In this document: positions 52,424 to 64,000 of the stretch, piece by piece
Position numbering within the stretch: position 1 is the first letter of the stretch
Layout of the letters: every line of letters starts with the position of its first letter
Origin: Ochrobactrum sp. BTU1
GTDB lineage: Bacteria > Pseudomonadota > Alphaproteobacteria > Rhizobiales > Rhizobiaceae
Assembly: GCA_018798825.1 (NCBI GenBank)
Contig: CP076357.1
Span: 728,501 to 792,500, forward strand
Direction of reading: 5' to 3'
Length of the DNA stretch: 64,000 nucleotides
Position numbers and translations under genes: made by a program
The notes under the pieces: model-generated
Databases searched by the model: none
What the model was told of the DNA's origin: nothing
Seen by the model: only the letters and a program-made list of their open reading frames with translations

Positions 52424-53770
52424 ATGAGCGTCACGCAAATTGAGCGCATCAACACCCGCAAAATAGATAAAGGCTTGGACGAAGCGAAAAAATCTTCCGA
52501 GGTTCGCAGGGCTGTTACGTCGGCTCTAATCGGCACAGCCTTAGAATGGTATGACTTTTACATCTTTGCTACAGCGGCAGCATTGATTTTTAACCGCATT
52601 TTCTTTCCGGATTTGTCACCCCTTGCAGGCACGCTTGCAGCATTCGGGACCTATGCCGTTGGCTTTTTTGCCCGCCCGTTGGGCGGAATTATCTTTGGTC
52701 GTATTGGCGATCTTCATGGGCGCAAGATAGTCCTTGTCGTTACGCTCATCATGATGGGTTTCGGCACTATGCTCATAGGTTTGCTACCAACTTATGCATC
52801 TATTGGGATCGCAGCACCTGCACTTCTAATTGGCTTGCGCATTATTCAAGGTTTAGCCGCGGGCGCCGAGTTTAGTGGCGCGGTCACGCTCGCCGCAGAG
52901 TATGCGCCAGTTAATAAACGCGGTCTTTATGCAAGTTTACCTACGCTCGGCGTATGTCTCGGAACATTGTTGTCGGCAGGCGCATTCTTTGCAGTAAGTA
53001 ACTCCATGTCCGATGAAGCCTTCATGAGTTACGGCTGGAGAATTCCGTTTCTGCTGAGCATTTTTGCTGTCATCGCCGGCATTTTTGTGCGGTTGAAAGT
53101 CAATGAATCTCCGACATTCCATAAGCTTAAGGAAGAGGGAAAGACATCCGACGCGCCTATCCGCGATATGATCGAGGACTCTGGGCCGCGCTTCTGGATG
53201 GCCTTCGCTGCACGCTTCGCAGAAAATGTCTCAGGCTATCTTTTTCAGGTTTGGACATTGTCCTACATCACGTCTCAATTGCTGATTGATCGCAACATAG
53301 GTTTGACGGGTGTATTAATTGGTGCAGCATGCGGAATAATCACAATTCCACTCCTTGGTTTTGTTTCCGATCGCATAGGTCGAAAGCCAGTTTACCTCTT
53401 TGGCGCCGCGCTGTTCACGTTTGGGATTTATCCGTATTTCTGGCTGCTTAACACCCAAAACCCAACGATCATCGTCTGCACAATCGCATTTTCTATCGCA
53501 ATTTCAAACTACTCGATGCTGTCTGTTCAAGGCGCGTTCTTCAACGAATTGTTTGGTGCACGCACGCGCTTCACAGCAATTTCTATCGTTAGAGAAGTCT
53601 CTGCAGTATTCGCTGGTGGAATCGCACCATTCATAGCGACTGCTTTGTTATCATGGGGAAGCGGCAGCTATATTCCTGTGGCGATCTACGCAACGATAAT
53701 AGGCTTGATTACGCTCATTGGTGTGGCAATGGCTCCTGAGACCAGAGGCGCGGACCTGAACCGACTTTAG
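52424..53770 (+). CDS. MFS transporter, metabolite:H+ symporter (MHS) family
   Basis: A 448-residue carrier with about twelve membrane spans. The MHS pattern is clear: SALIGTALEWYDFYIFATAA in span 1, GIIFGRIGDLHGRKIVL between spans 2 and 3, and DRIGRKPVYLFG in the second half. Relatives import alpha-ketoglutarate, proline/betaine, shikimate or aromatic acids. GGGGAGGAG precedes the ATG at 52424. It may take up the organic acid that the CoA-transferase activates. It is the last gene before the decayed mobile region. Confidence 0.9.
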   Translation: MSVTQIERINTRKIDKGLDEAKKSSEVRRAVTSALIGTALEWYDFYIFATAAALIFNRIFFPDLSPLAGTLAAFGTYAVGFFARPLGGIIFGRIGDLHGRKIVLVVTLIMMGFGTMLIGLLPTYASIGIAAPALLIGLRIIQGLAAGAEFSGAVTLAAEYAPVNKRGLYASLPTLGVCLGTLLSAGAFFAVSNSMSDEAFMSYGWRIPFLLSIFAVIAGIFVRLKVNESPTFHKLKEEGKTSDAPIRDMIEDSGPRFWMAFAARFAENVSGYLFQVWTLSYITSQLLIDRNIGLTGVLIGAACGIITIPLLGFVSDRIGRKPVYLFGAALFTFGIYPYFWLLNTQNPTIIVCTIAFSIAISNYSMLSVQGAFFNELFGARTRFTAISIVREVSAVFAGGIAPFIATALLSWGSGSYIPVAIYATIIGLITLIGVAMAPETRGADLNRL

Positions 53771-53892
53771 CTGCAACTATCAGCATATCGCTGCGAGGAT
53801 GCACCTAGGTCTGCCATTCACGAAAAACTGGCACTTAAGGGATTAAAGCCTCTTTTGCATCACGCAGTATCAGTCTGTTCCCCAAACGATAG

Positions 53893-53922
53893 TTCCTCGG
53901 CCCGTTCCGCACGGCCGAGGAA
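53893..53922. terminator. Hairpin at the edge of the mobile region
   Basis: TTCCTCGGCC (53893-53902) pairs with GGCCGAGGAA (53913-53922) around a 10-base loop. It lies 51 bases downstream of the PIN fragment on the minus strand and 120 bases after the MFS stop. It may terminate either transcript. Confidence 0.6.
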
Positions 53923-53972
53923 TACGTCTCAGATCTTCGGCCGCACCTTTTCGTCTTGTCGAACCTGTCCGC

Positions 53973-54165
53973 TCACGTACGCCTTCTCGCTGCAAGAATG
54001 TCGGAAAACCGCTTGAGACCCTGCCGCTCGGTCGCGGCAAGGAACTCCTTCGCCGAAGGAACGGTCTTGCGCAAGTTCTGTCGCGCCCGCTGGATGCTGG
54101 CAACCAGCGCCTCGGGAGCGACGGTATAAAGCCGGATTAGGAACTCGTCCGGCGAGATGCTGGTG
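53973..54165 (-). pseudogene. C-terminal fragment of a PIN-domain protein
   Basis: A frame beginning near ISPDEFLIRLYTVAPEAL and ending SDILAARRRT matches the C-terminal third of PIN-domain (VapC-like) proteins, with the pattern DEFL-PEAL-LRKT-EFLAA-GL. The N-terminal catalytic acids are absent. It is joined directly to the truncated traG at about 54165, in a different reading frame. It is a remnant left by recombination or deletion. Confidence 0.5.
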
Positions 54166-55388
54166 TTTGCGATCATCGGCATGCAGCTTCTCGGTCAGGC
54201 GGCGGCCGATCTGGTTGAGCACGAGGCGGATCTGGTTGAGCACGAGGCGGATCAGTGGCTTGGTGCGCGAGATGTCGGAGGGCGGTACAACGAGGTAGAG
54301 GGTGGCGGGACGCGGATCGGCGACGAGATCGGCAATCCGCCAGTCGCAGCCCGCCGTAACGGATGCGACCACCGGATCGCGGTAGAGGCCGAGGAATGAC
54401 ATGGCTGTGGACAGTACGCCAGACCGCTCATTGTCGGACTTGTTGAGCAGCTCGCGTGCGGTGGACGCGACTACGGCATGAACGCCTGCTTCGCCCACAT
54501 GCGCCGTTGCCATCATCGCCTTCAGCGTCGCCTCTATGGTGCGCCGGGGATCGGACAGCAAGCCCGCAACGCCACCGAGCGTTTTGTAGGCCTCGGCGTA
54601 GAGGACATGCAGGATGGTGCCGGCCAGCAGTGAATGGCTGGTTTTTTCCCAGTGATTGCGCTTGTCGAGCGAGCCTTCAGGATCGACCAGCACGTCGGCG
54701 ACGTTCTGGACGTCGCGCACTTCCCACTCGCCGCGCCGAACCTCCAACAATGGATTGTATGCGGCGGAGTTCGCGTTTGTCGGATCAAACAGTAGGACGC
54801 GGCCATGCTTGGCACGGAAGCCTGCGGTGATCTGCCAGTTCTCGCCCTTGATGTCGTGGACGATCGCCGAGCCCGGCCAAGTCAGGAGCGTCGGCACGAC
54901 GAGACCCGACACCCTTGCCGCTTCGGGTTGGCGCGAAACAATGGATGTGCTCCGGCCCGTCGTGACGCAGATATTTACGCTCCAGTTTACCGAGAACGAC
55001 GCCGTCTGCACCGAGCAGCCCCGCCGCTTTCTCCTCCCGAGGCTCGGCCCAGCGTGCCGAACCATGTGTCTCTGCGCGCTTGATCTCTCTCGCGCGCCAG
55101 ACCGACATACCGATCGCGACCGCAATCGCGATGAAGCCCCCGGACGCGGCGATGACGGCGCCATGGTTGAAGATCTCCGGCGCATAGGCGTCGTAAGAAT
55201 ATCACCACCAGAAGAAGGACGGGGGCAGGAGAAGGGTAAGCCTAGCACGGTGAACCAGGGGGCCCGAGCTGTGCCTGAAACCCAAGCCTCCATGCGACAT
55301 ATTCAGTCGCGCCCCAGGTGGTGGCGAGCTCAATCAGAAGGACGGTGAGGATCTGGCCCCATAGGATCTTCGTCGCGGTCGCGGTCAT
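54166..55388 (-). pseudogene. traG: Conjugal coupling protein TraG/VirD4 remnant
   Basis: Parts of a type IV secretion coupling ATPase appear in three minus-strand frames. The start is the ATG at 55388 with GGAGG upstream (MTATATKILWGQILTVLL, a membrane span). After shifts near 55260-55200 comes MSVWRAREIKRAETHGSARW and the Walker A region APTRSGKGVG. Another shift near 54905 leads into LVVPTLLTWPGSAIVHDIKG and on to LYLVVPPSDISRTKP. The C-terminal half, including Walker B, is missing. A 21-base tandem duplication (54211-54252) repeats IRLVLNQ. The gene cannot be functional. Confidence 0.85.
54211..54252. repeat. 21-base tandem duplication inside the traG remnant
   Basis: Two exact copies of a 21-base unit (54211-54231 and 54232-54252) duplicate seven codons (IRLVLNQ on the minus strand). 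It keeps the frame and looks like a recent slippage event. Confidence 0.85.
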
Positions 55389-55714
55389 AGAACACCTCCG
55401 CAAAAGCGAAATGTCGATCGAACAGGCAATTTTCTGAAAATCAATAGTATCTTCAATGACTTCGTAGTGTAGCGAAGAATTTGGCTGAAAAGACGGTTTC
55501 AGTCTCTCTGCCTCGGTGATGATCATGCGTCCGGTGTGGGGGTCGACTCGCGCCGACGATCACGCGCGGTTCGCGTTCTCCCCGTCATCCTTACCGGATC
55601 GACAGTCGGTGACATTTATTCACAAAATCATCCAATGGTGATAGATATTCGCGAAGGGTAATGGTTTTGCGCAGCCGAGGCATGACCCGGTGATCGGTTT
55701 TCGCGAGGATGACG

Positions 55715-57259
55715 ATGGGTGAATGGCTGACGCAGACGGTGACGGAGTTTCACGGGCGAGCACTACCGGAGCGGGGAACCCCTGCCGGCTATGCCGCGCT
55801 GATAGCGCGTTACGACCTTGTCGTCCCGCTGCCGGCCCGTGTCGCCGCCATCGCCGAACGCCATCATCCCACCTCTTCCGAAAGCTGGCTCATGCTGACG
55901 CCGCGGCACCGCCCGGAACCGGCTCTTGCGGAGCAACTCGGTTTCGCGTTTCGATATGAGGGTATCGATCTCCAGGTGCTGCGCTTCCTGTTCGATGCTG
56001 TCGCTCCGGCGGAGATCGAGACGATCGTGCGTGCGACGCCCACCGGCGCTTTCGCACGGCGTCTGTGGTTCCTTTATGAATGGCTGACGGGCCGCCAGCT
56101 CGATCTACCCGATCCGGGCAAGGTGCGACTGGTTTCGGTCCTCGACCCGGATCGGCAATATGCGCTAACGAACGGCGATCCCTCACCCCGGCACAAGGTC
56201 TCCAACAACCTGCCGGGAACGCCCGCCTTCTGTCCGCTCGTCCGCAAGACACCGGACCTCCTCGCCTATAGTGAGAAGTCGCTAGGCGACCGGGCGCGCG
56301 AGGCCATGGGCCGCGTCCGTCCCGATCTGGTGGCGCGGGCGGCGGCCTTCATCCTGCTCAACGACTCCAAGTCCTCGTTTGCGATCGAAGGGGAGCGGCC
56401 CTCGGGGCAGCGCGCGGCGCGCTGGGGGCAAGCAATCGCCCAAGCCGGAGCTAGGCCGTTGAGCCTTGCCGAACTCGACCGCCTGCAACGCGTCGTCATC
56501 GGCGACGCCCGCTTCGTCCGTCTCGGCCTGCGCAACGAAGGCAGCTTCGTCGGCGTCCACGACCGCGAGACCAACATGCCTGTTCCCGATCATGTCAGCG
56601 CCCGGCACGAGGATCTTCAAAGCCTGGTCGGCGGACTGATCGCGTTTGCCGATCGCGCGGCGCGCGGCGCGATGGACCCGGTCGTAGCCGCCGCCTGCCT
56701 TGCCTTCGGTTTCGTCTACGTCCACCCTTATGTCGATGGCAATGGTCGCCTGCATCGTTGGCTCATCCATCATGCGCTCGCGACGGCCGCTTATAGTCCG
56801 CCCGGACTGGTTTTTCCTGTCAGCGCCGCAATCCTGCGCAATATCGACCGCTACCGGGCGGTGCTGGAGTCTTGGTCGGCGGCGCTGCTGCCGTTCATCG
56901 AATGGCGCCCCACCGCATCGGGCAACGTGGACGTCCTAAACGACACGGCGACTTTCTATCGCTACTTCGACGCCACGGCGCATGCGGCTTTTCTCTATGC
57001 TTGCGTCGAACAGACGGTCGAATTCGATCTGCCGCAGGAGGTTCACTTTCTCCAGGCGTTCGACACCTTCTCGGAGAGTGTCCAGCAAATCCTGGACATG
57101 CCGACAGCGCAAGTCGAGTTGCTGCATAAGTTCCTGGACCAGAACGACGGACGACTGTCCCAGCGCGCACGCACGAAGGAGTTCGCAGCGCTGGACGATG
57201 CCGAGGTTGAGCGGATAGAGGCGAACTATGCACAGGCGTTCGATCGTGATCGTGTCTGA
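55715..57259 (+). CDS. Fic-family protein (predicted AMP-transferase)
   Basis: A 514-residue Fic protein. The catalytic motif HPYVDGNGR begins at His337 (Tyr in place of the usual Phe) and is followed by LHRW. An inhibitory-helix motif S-F-A-I-E-G at 221-226 precedes the Fic core, the class II self-inhibited layout. The ATG at 55715 has GAGG 6 bases upstream; another ATG at 55709 is in frame. Fic proteins usually transfer AMP to Ser, Thr or Tyr of a target protein. It is the only intact coding gene in a region of mobile-element debris, and it is GC-rich like its neighbours. Confidence 0.88.
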   Translation: MGEWLTQTVTEFHGRALPERGTPAGYAALIARYDLVVPLPARVAAIAERHHPTSSESWLMLTPRHRPEPALAEQLGFAFRYEGIDLQVLRFLFDAVAPAEIETIVRATPTGAFARRLWFLYEWLTGRQLDLPDPGKVRLVSVLDPDRQYALTNGDPSPRHKVSNNLPGTPAFCPLVRKTPDLLAYSEKSLGDRAREAMGRVRPDLVARAAAFILLNDSKSSFAIEGERPSGQRAARWGQAIAQAGARPLSLAELDRLQRVVIGDARFVRLGLRNEGSFVGVHDRETNMPVPDHVSARHEDLQSLVGGLIAFADRAARGAMDPVVAAACLAFGFVYVHPYVDGNGRLHRWLIHHALATAAYSPPGLVFPVSAAILRNIDRYRAVLESWSAALLPFIEWRPTASGNVDVLNDTATFYRYFDATAHAAFLYACVEQTVEFDLPQEVHFLQAFDTFSESVQQILDMPTAQVELLHKFLDQNDGRLSQRARTKEFAALDDAEVERIEANYAQAFDRDRV

Positions 57260-57296
57260 CGCTCGACGGGACGTCCAGATATGGTCGTTGTCAGAG

Positions 57297-58265
57297 GCTA
57301 AGTCCAAGTTCGCGCTTGCGTCCGAGACCCCATTCGATACCGCCGCCCTCCTTCATGACTCCGGGGACGTACCGGCCAAGCCTTTGCTCGATCTCACTCG
57401 CCCTGGGGACGAGCTGGAAGCCGAGCCCGTCATCGATCATTGCGAAACGGCCGGAGGCAAGGACCAATTGACGGCGATAGGTGCCTTCGACCTTTACGCA
57501 GGCCGCTGCCTTGACGTGCCGCTGCCCTGTCTCGGCCGAGAGCTGCCCACCACTGCGTCCAATTCTCGCTGACGCAGCGTCCTGATAAGACCGGGTTGCA
57601 GGAGAGTGCGCTGGCCCGCGCGACGGGCGAGCCCCTCGCTCACCAGATGTTCGGTCCGCGCCTGCATGGCATCGCTCATCTCATGGCCAAAGCCGCCCCT
57701 CGACAGCGACATGTGCTCACGCTCGACAAGGCGATGGTCGAGCCAGCTAGCGCCGGGTGCGGAGATCTGTTCCTTCCGAGCGCGTTGCCAGCACGAGCGT
57801 CGGGCGCGGATCATCGGGCTGACCGAAGCGCCGGACCTCGACGATCCCGCCGTTGGGCGGCGCGTGCTCTAACGCCTCAATGCCATGAAGGCGGACGTGA
57901 TGGGCTCGGCCATCGGTGCCGTCGATCACGGCATAGGCCTCGCCGGTCAGCTCGTCATGCAGGCCTCGGTCGACAAGCCGGCCGATGATCGGCGCCCCGG
58001 CCCCGCCACTGTCGATTACAAAGTCGGCTGGACCGCAATCCTGGCCTCGCTCGGTGAAAGCGCGGTGCATGGTTTTGATGATGTCGCCTCGCATCCCAAG
58101 ATCGCGCAGCCGCTGCTCGGCATCGAGCTCGATCATCCATTCGCCGGGCGCGGACGACGAGGCAAGCCCCATCGTTTCCAGATGCTGGAGCCGGCCGACC
58201 ATGAGGCGACCGATCTCGGGATCGTCGAGGCCGGTCCGTTCTGGCCGCAGGTCGATTAGCCCGAC
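57297..58265 (-). pseudogene. Relaxase (TraA/VirD2-like, DUF3363) C-terminal remnant
   Basis: Minus-strand frames carry the C-terminal half of a DUF3363 relaxase of integrative conjugative elements. In order they are GLIDLRPERTGLDDPEIGRL, then MRGDIIKTMHRAFTERGQDC and GAGAPIIGRLVDRGLHDELT, then ASWLDHRLVEREHMSLSRGG after a frame change near 57790, and finally a third frame near 57297-57500. The N-terminal nicking domain is missing: at about 58265 the sequence continues directly into an ISL3 transposase. This copy cannot nick DNA. Confidence 0.75.
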
Positions 58266-59812
58266 ATGCAAGGAGCCTGCTCCGTAGCAATTCGCATCCA
58301 GCTCGACCGTACCTCTGTCGCTTGATCGTCTTGAGGCGATTGATACGGCCTTCGACCGGGCTGGTGCTCCATGAGTGGCGGATCGCTGCTTAAACGGCGC
58401 CGACATCGCGTCGAATTCCCTTCGCCAAGCTGTCCAGTTCAGTCCCCATCGAGTCGATGATCCACTGGTCCAGTGCAACTTCGTCATCACCTCGGAGAAT
58501 TGCGGCCAGGCGACGAGCCAATTCACTGGCGATCTGTAGTTTTGGCGTGTTCTCGAACAGATGGTGGTGGAAGCGCTGGCTGGCCTCATCGAGCTTGTCC
58601 GGGTTCTGTCCTAGAAGCCATGTGCACGTGCGGCGCGAGGGCACGCGGTGATCAGATTTCGACAGAATGGCGGGGGGTGTACGCACAGGCCGGCCTCTAT
58701 AGGAAGCTAACCAGCGGTAGAAGGTTGCCTTACCACCTCGGTACCCAAGTTTGCTGGATTTCTGCCAGCAGAACCACCTCCTCATGCGTCCCTCTTGCCA
58801 ACGCCGCTCAAGATGGTTTCGAAACGGTTCCATGCAGGAGCGTTCGGCGGGTGGTCGCCGGTGCTCCGATTCGCCACCGGCGGCAAGCCAGCGTTCAATC
58901 GTTCTAATGCCCATACCTAATTTTGGGGCTATTTGCCGGGGAGATAACCCGGCTTGCCGTAGGCCAGAGATTTCAACGTAACATTCGTGACGCTCGTCTC
59001 GTCGTTGCTGTCGTAGGTTCACATTCGAGACACGCTCAACTAATTCCTTTTCGGTGTCTTTCTCGCCATCCAATTCGGCAATCCAGGCGCTCGCGGCTGT
59101 ACGAACGGCCTTGCGATGGCGCCCTAGGACAAAACGGAGCGCGTCACCAATATTATTGAGGAGATGCCAGCGATCAGCAATCTGTGTAGCTTCCGGTGCG
59201 CCTCGCCGCCCCCCCCTCGGCGTAAAGCCCGGCGCGGTCTCGGGCGATGATCTCGATACCGGGATGGCGCTTGAGCCAGGCGGCTACCGAGGCTGCGTTA
59301 CGATCCGGTAGGAGATCTAAGACGCGTCCGCGCCCTAGACCACAAATGATTGTGCCGTAACGTTGCCCCTTACGCCATGCCCAGTCATCGATACCAATGA
59401 CCCGTGGCGATTGCGCCGGCTCAAATTCCGCCGCCTTAATCATGCGCAAAAGCGTGTCGCCGCTTACGGGCATGGCGAGCTTGTGCGAAAGGCGGGAACC
59501 CGGTTCGCCTCCAGTGGCAAACCCAATGGCCAACTGGCTCTGTCCGCATCTTGTCGTACGGCGGGCTCCTGGACGAACAAAATCGGGTAGCCTTTCGGTG
59601 AATATCTGCTGCGCACATTCCGAGTTGCTGCAACGTAATCTCCTGGTACCAAGATGGACTTGAACAACTCGCCCATGCCAGGGCAAGTCTGCAAACCGTC
59701 GAGAATAACGGCTATGGAGGCGTTTGCTGCTATGGCCGCAAGCTGGGCAAGCCGAACTTTCCACATTGGATCGGGCGATAAGCACCACCTTGCTCGCCTC
59801 AGGTCGAATCTG
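58266..59812 (-). pseudogene. ISL3-family transposase remnant
   Basis: An ISL3 transposase split by lesions. The 5' part has the zinc-binding N-terminus CPACGHSSKRLHSRY and CSNSECAQQIF, then RVIGIDDWAWRKGQRYGTII with catalytic acid residues. A frameshift in a C-run near 59205 leads to LDGEKDTEKELVERV and the helix-turn-helix LSPRQIAPKLGMGIRTIERW. An in-frame TAA at 58390-58392 interrupts it before the conserved C-terminal HSWSTSPVEGRINRLK. The start codon and terminal inverted repeats are not visible. It is wedged between the relaxase and SIR2 remnants. Confidence 0.8.
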
Positions 59813-60591
59813 AACGATGGTCAGCGTCTGCGCGAACTTGTTGGCGGCGGGCAGTATGCCTACCGAGGGCGCCTTGTCAGCCAGTGGCACGAGTGCCGCC
59901 GCCTTGTCCGCTGGACTCTTCGCTGCATAAGACTGGAAAAGCGTCAGGTCGGGATGACGGGCGCGCATTTCATCGCCTTGCTCGAACCAGTGGATCGAGC
60001 CGTGCAGCTTGTAGAAATGCAGAAACTTGTCGAAACGGCGGACACGTCCTTCCGCCACCTCGCCGGGATAATAGATGTCGAGCCCATAGACGGGCGGATC
60101 GAAGCGCGCCCCGTGAACCCATCGAAGTACTGGACGCCCAGAAGTTCCAGCGCCTGTTCGAATAGGGTGTCGTGGTTCAAGGTGAAAAGATGGGTTCGGC
60201 CGAGATTGCTGTCGCGGGCAACCAGTTTTGAGAGAAACCCCAATTGGGGTGCGATCCCCTTTGCCGAAGTCGCGGACGTGGTGTCTGGCAGTGATAGCGC
60301 ACATTCCGAGAAGATGGCGATCCGCAGGCGGCGAACGAACCAAGCCAAGTCGGCGTTATTTGAGGCAGGCGTTTCTGGCCAAGTGACAGCAGAAAATGGT
60401 GCACCAGCAGATTCGGCGACGACCAAGGCGTTGGCGAAGAAGGACAGCCATGCCTCAAAACCTATTGGAGCACCAAGAAAGTCCGCAAACGCCACTGCAT
60501 TCTAGCGCGATTCTATGATGGGCGCGATAGAGGGCGGGAGGTCGGGCAGCGCTTCAATGGTTGCGAGAACGTACTTCTCCAGATTGGCCAT
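59813..60591 (-). pseudogene. SIR2-like protein remnant
   Basis: A broken member of the SIR2-like domain proteins, a group that includes NAD-degrading antiphage defence proteins. From a possible ATG at 60591 (MANLEKYVLATIEALPDLPP) the frame meets a TAG at 60502-60504, then resumes with FADFLGAPIGFEAWLSFFAN and the family motif LFTLNHDTLFEQALELLGVQ. A frameshift near 60110 switches to PPVYGLDIYYPGEVAEGRVR and FLHFYKLHGSIHWFEQGDE. Homology ends at about 59813, where the ISL3 remnant begins. It has at least three inactivating lesions. What the intact gene did is inferred only from the family. Confidence 0.7.
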
Positions 60592-60688
60592 GGTCTTGCC
60601 GCACGTTCCTGAGAATAGTTAGAGTTGCCGCACCGTTGGTTACGTCGATGGTATGCAAGCAGATTTCAATTCATCGTTTTAGAATCAA

Positions 60689-60719
60689 AAAGCCCGGCGA
60701 CAGTTTGCCACCGGGCTTT
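60689..60719 (-). terminator. Rho-independent terminator of gst
   Basis: AAAGCCCGG (60689-60697) pairs with CCGGGCTTT (60711-60719) around a 13-base loop. On the minus strand the stem is followed by TTTGATTC, so it ends transcripts from gst. Confidence 0.85.
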
Positions 60720-60725
60720 GAGTGT

Positions 60726-61467
<742 letters not shown>

Positions 61468-61638
61468 CTACGGGGCGACAAAATTCTTTGCTATCACGAT
61501 ATTGGGATATGGATTTGCTGGTGTCGTGGCTTTGTTGGATGACTTTGCCCTTTAGCCTTCTTCATCATCTATCAGAAACGGCAAAAGCCCGGCTGCATTT
61601 GCGCCGGGTTGTTTGATTTGCTTTATGTTTTGGAGATT

Positions 61639-61715
<77 letters not shown>

Positions 61716-61822
61716 CCAGGGTGTTTATTATGAACCGGTTGGGTATTTTTTCGCGGTTGCCGCGTTGAGTGTCTGTTTTGTATTGATTTGAGAAGATGGA
61801 ATTATTTGTGTGCTTAGCAGAC

Positions 61823-61938
61823 CTGGCAGCGACCTACTCTCCCGTGTCTTAAGACAAAGTACCATTGGCGCTGGAGCGTTTCACGGCCGAGTTCGGAATG
61901 GGATCGGGTGCAGCCGCTCCGCCATAACCACCAGGTCG
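61823..61938 (-). rRNA. rrf: 5S ribosomal RNA
   Basis: About 116 bases on the minus strand from near GACCTGGTGGTTATGGCGG to ACGGGAGAGTAGGTCGCTG, containing the conserved CCGAACTCGGCCGTGAAAC. Ends are approximate by a few bases. It lies about 85 bases downstream of 23S rRNA. Confidence 0.95.
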
Positions 61939-62019
61939 GCGAAGAACACAAATATGAGAAGCTGTTGTCTTTCGTGCTTTTATCATCATCAAGCTTTGCT
62001 TGATGGATATTGTAAATGG

Positions 62020-64000
<1,981 letters not shown>

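Noticed and set aside
55715..57259. Fic gene as part of a Fic/antitoxin pair
   Set aside because: No small antitoxin gene lies upstream and the inhibitory motif is already inside the protein, so a self-inhibited class is more likely.

Overview
The window is chromosomal DNA of an alphaproteobacterium of the Brucella/Ochrobactrum group (Hyphomicrobiales). Supporting signs are a 201-residue beta-class glutathione transferase that closely matches what I remember of the Ochrobactrum anthropi enzyme, an rRNA operon tail ordered 23S-5S-tRNA-fMet, an IalB-family protein, and Brucella-style autotransporters. No identification beyond the group is claimed.

Layout. (1) 0.2-8.0 kb: a LuxR 'solo' regulator between two proline iminopeptidases, followed by a dipeptide/oligopeptide ABC transporter (two permeases, a fused double ATPase, a binding protein). 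The LuxR carries the two ligand-pocket substitutions typical of the plant-associated (OryR/XccR/PipR) subfamily, and a lux-box-like palindrome precedes each iminopeptidase. (2) 8.8-18.0 kb: an AraC regulator, then two paralogous orphan response regulators flanking a 1462-residue autotransporter, a tiny membrane protein and an IalB-like secreted protein. (3) 18.1-21.5 kb: a LysR regulator divergent from a RidA / class V aminotransferase / SDR operon. (4) 21.6-25.4 kb: a second autotransporter in opposite orientation whose barrel is nearly the same as the first.

(5) 26.5-42.9 kb: a catabolic island with two near-identical GntR regulators, a hydantoin-racemase-like enzyme, a flavin-reductase-like protein, a complete peptide-type ABC transporter with two binding proteins, and four amidohydrolases. 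Two of the amidohydrolases have lost the HxH metal motif. A shared operator of the form TTGT-N2-ACAA recurs at four intergenic regions and ties the island into one predicted regulon. (6) 43.4-53.8 kb: a ribose-type ABC transporter whose ATPase has an extra C-terminal domain, a lactonase-like amidohydrolase, a LacI regulator, a MaoC-like hydratase, a family III CoA-transferase, a cytoplasmic binding-protein-like gene and an MFS carrier. At least three TAGCGCTA palindromes mark a LacI regulon.

(7) 53.9-60.6 kb: a visibly GC-richer decayed mobile region holding a broken traG, a PIN-domain tail, an intact Fic protein, a relaxase fragment, a broken ISL3 transposase and a SIR2-like pseudogene. (8) 60.7-64.0 kb: a rhizobial-type repeat, gst, tRNA-fMet, 5S and the 3' part of 23S rRNA, all on the minus strand; the 23S runs off the window end.

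The strongest candidates for something new are the LuxR/pip/peptide-transporter signalling locus with its boxes, the GntR-controlled duplicated amidohydrolase island, and the ABC ATPase with an added sensor-like domain. All functions are inferred by reading the sequence; no database search was possible.
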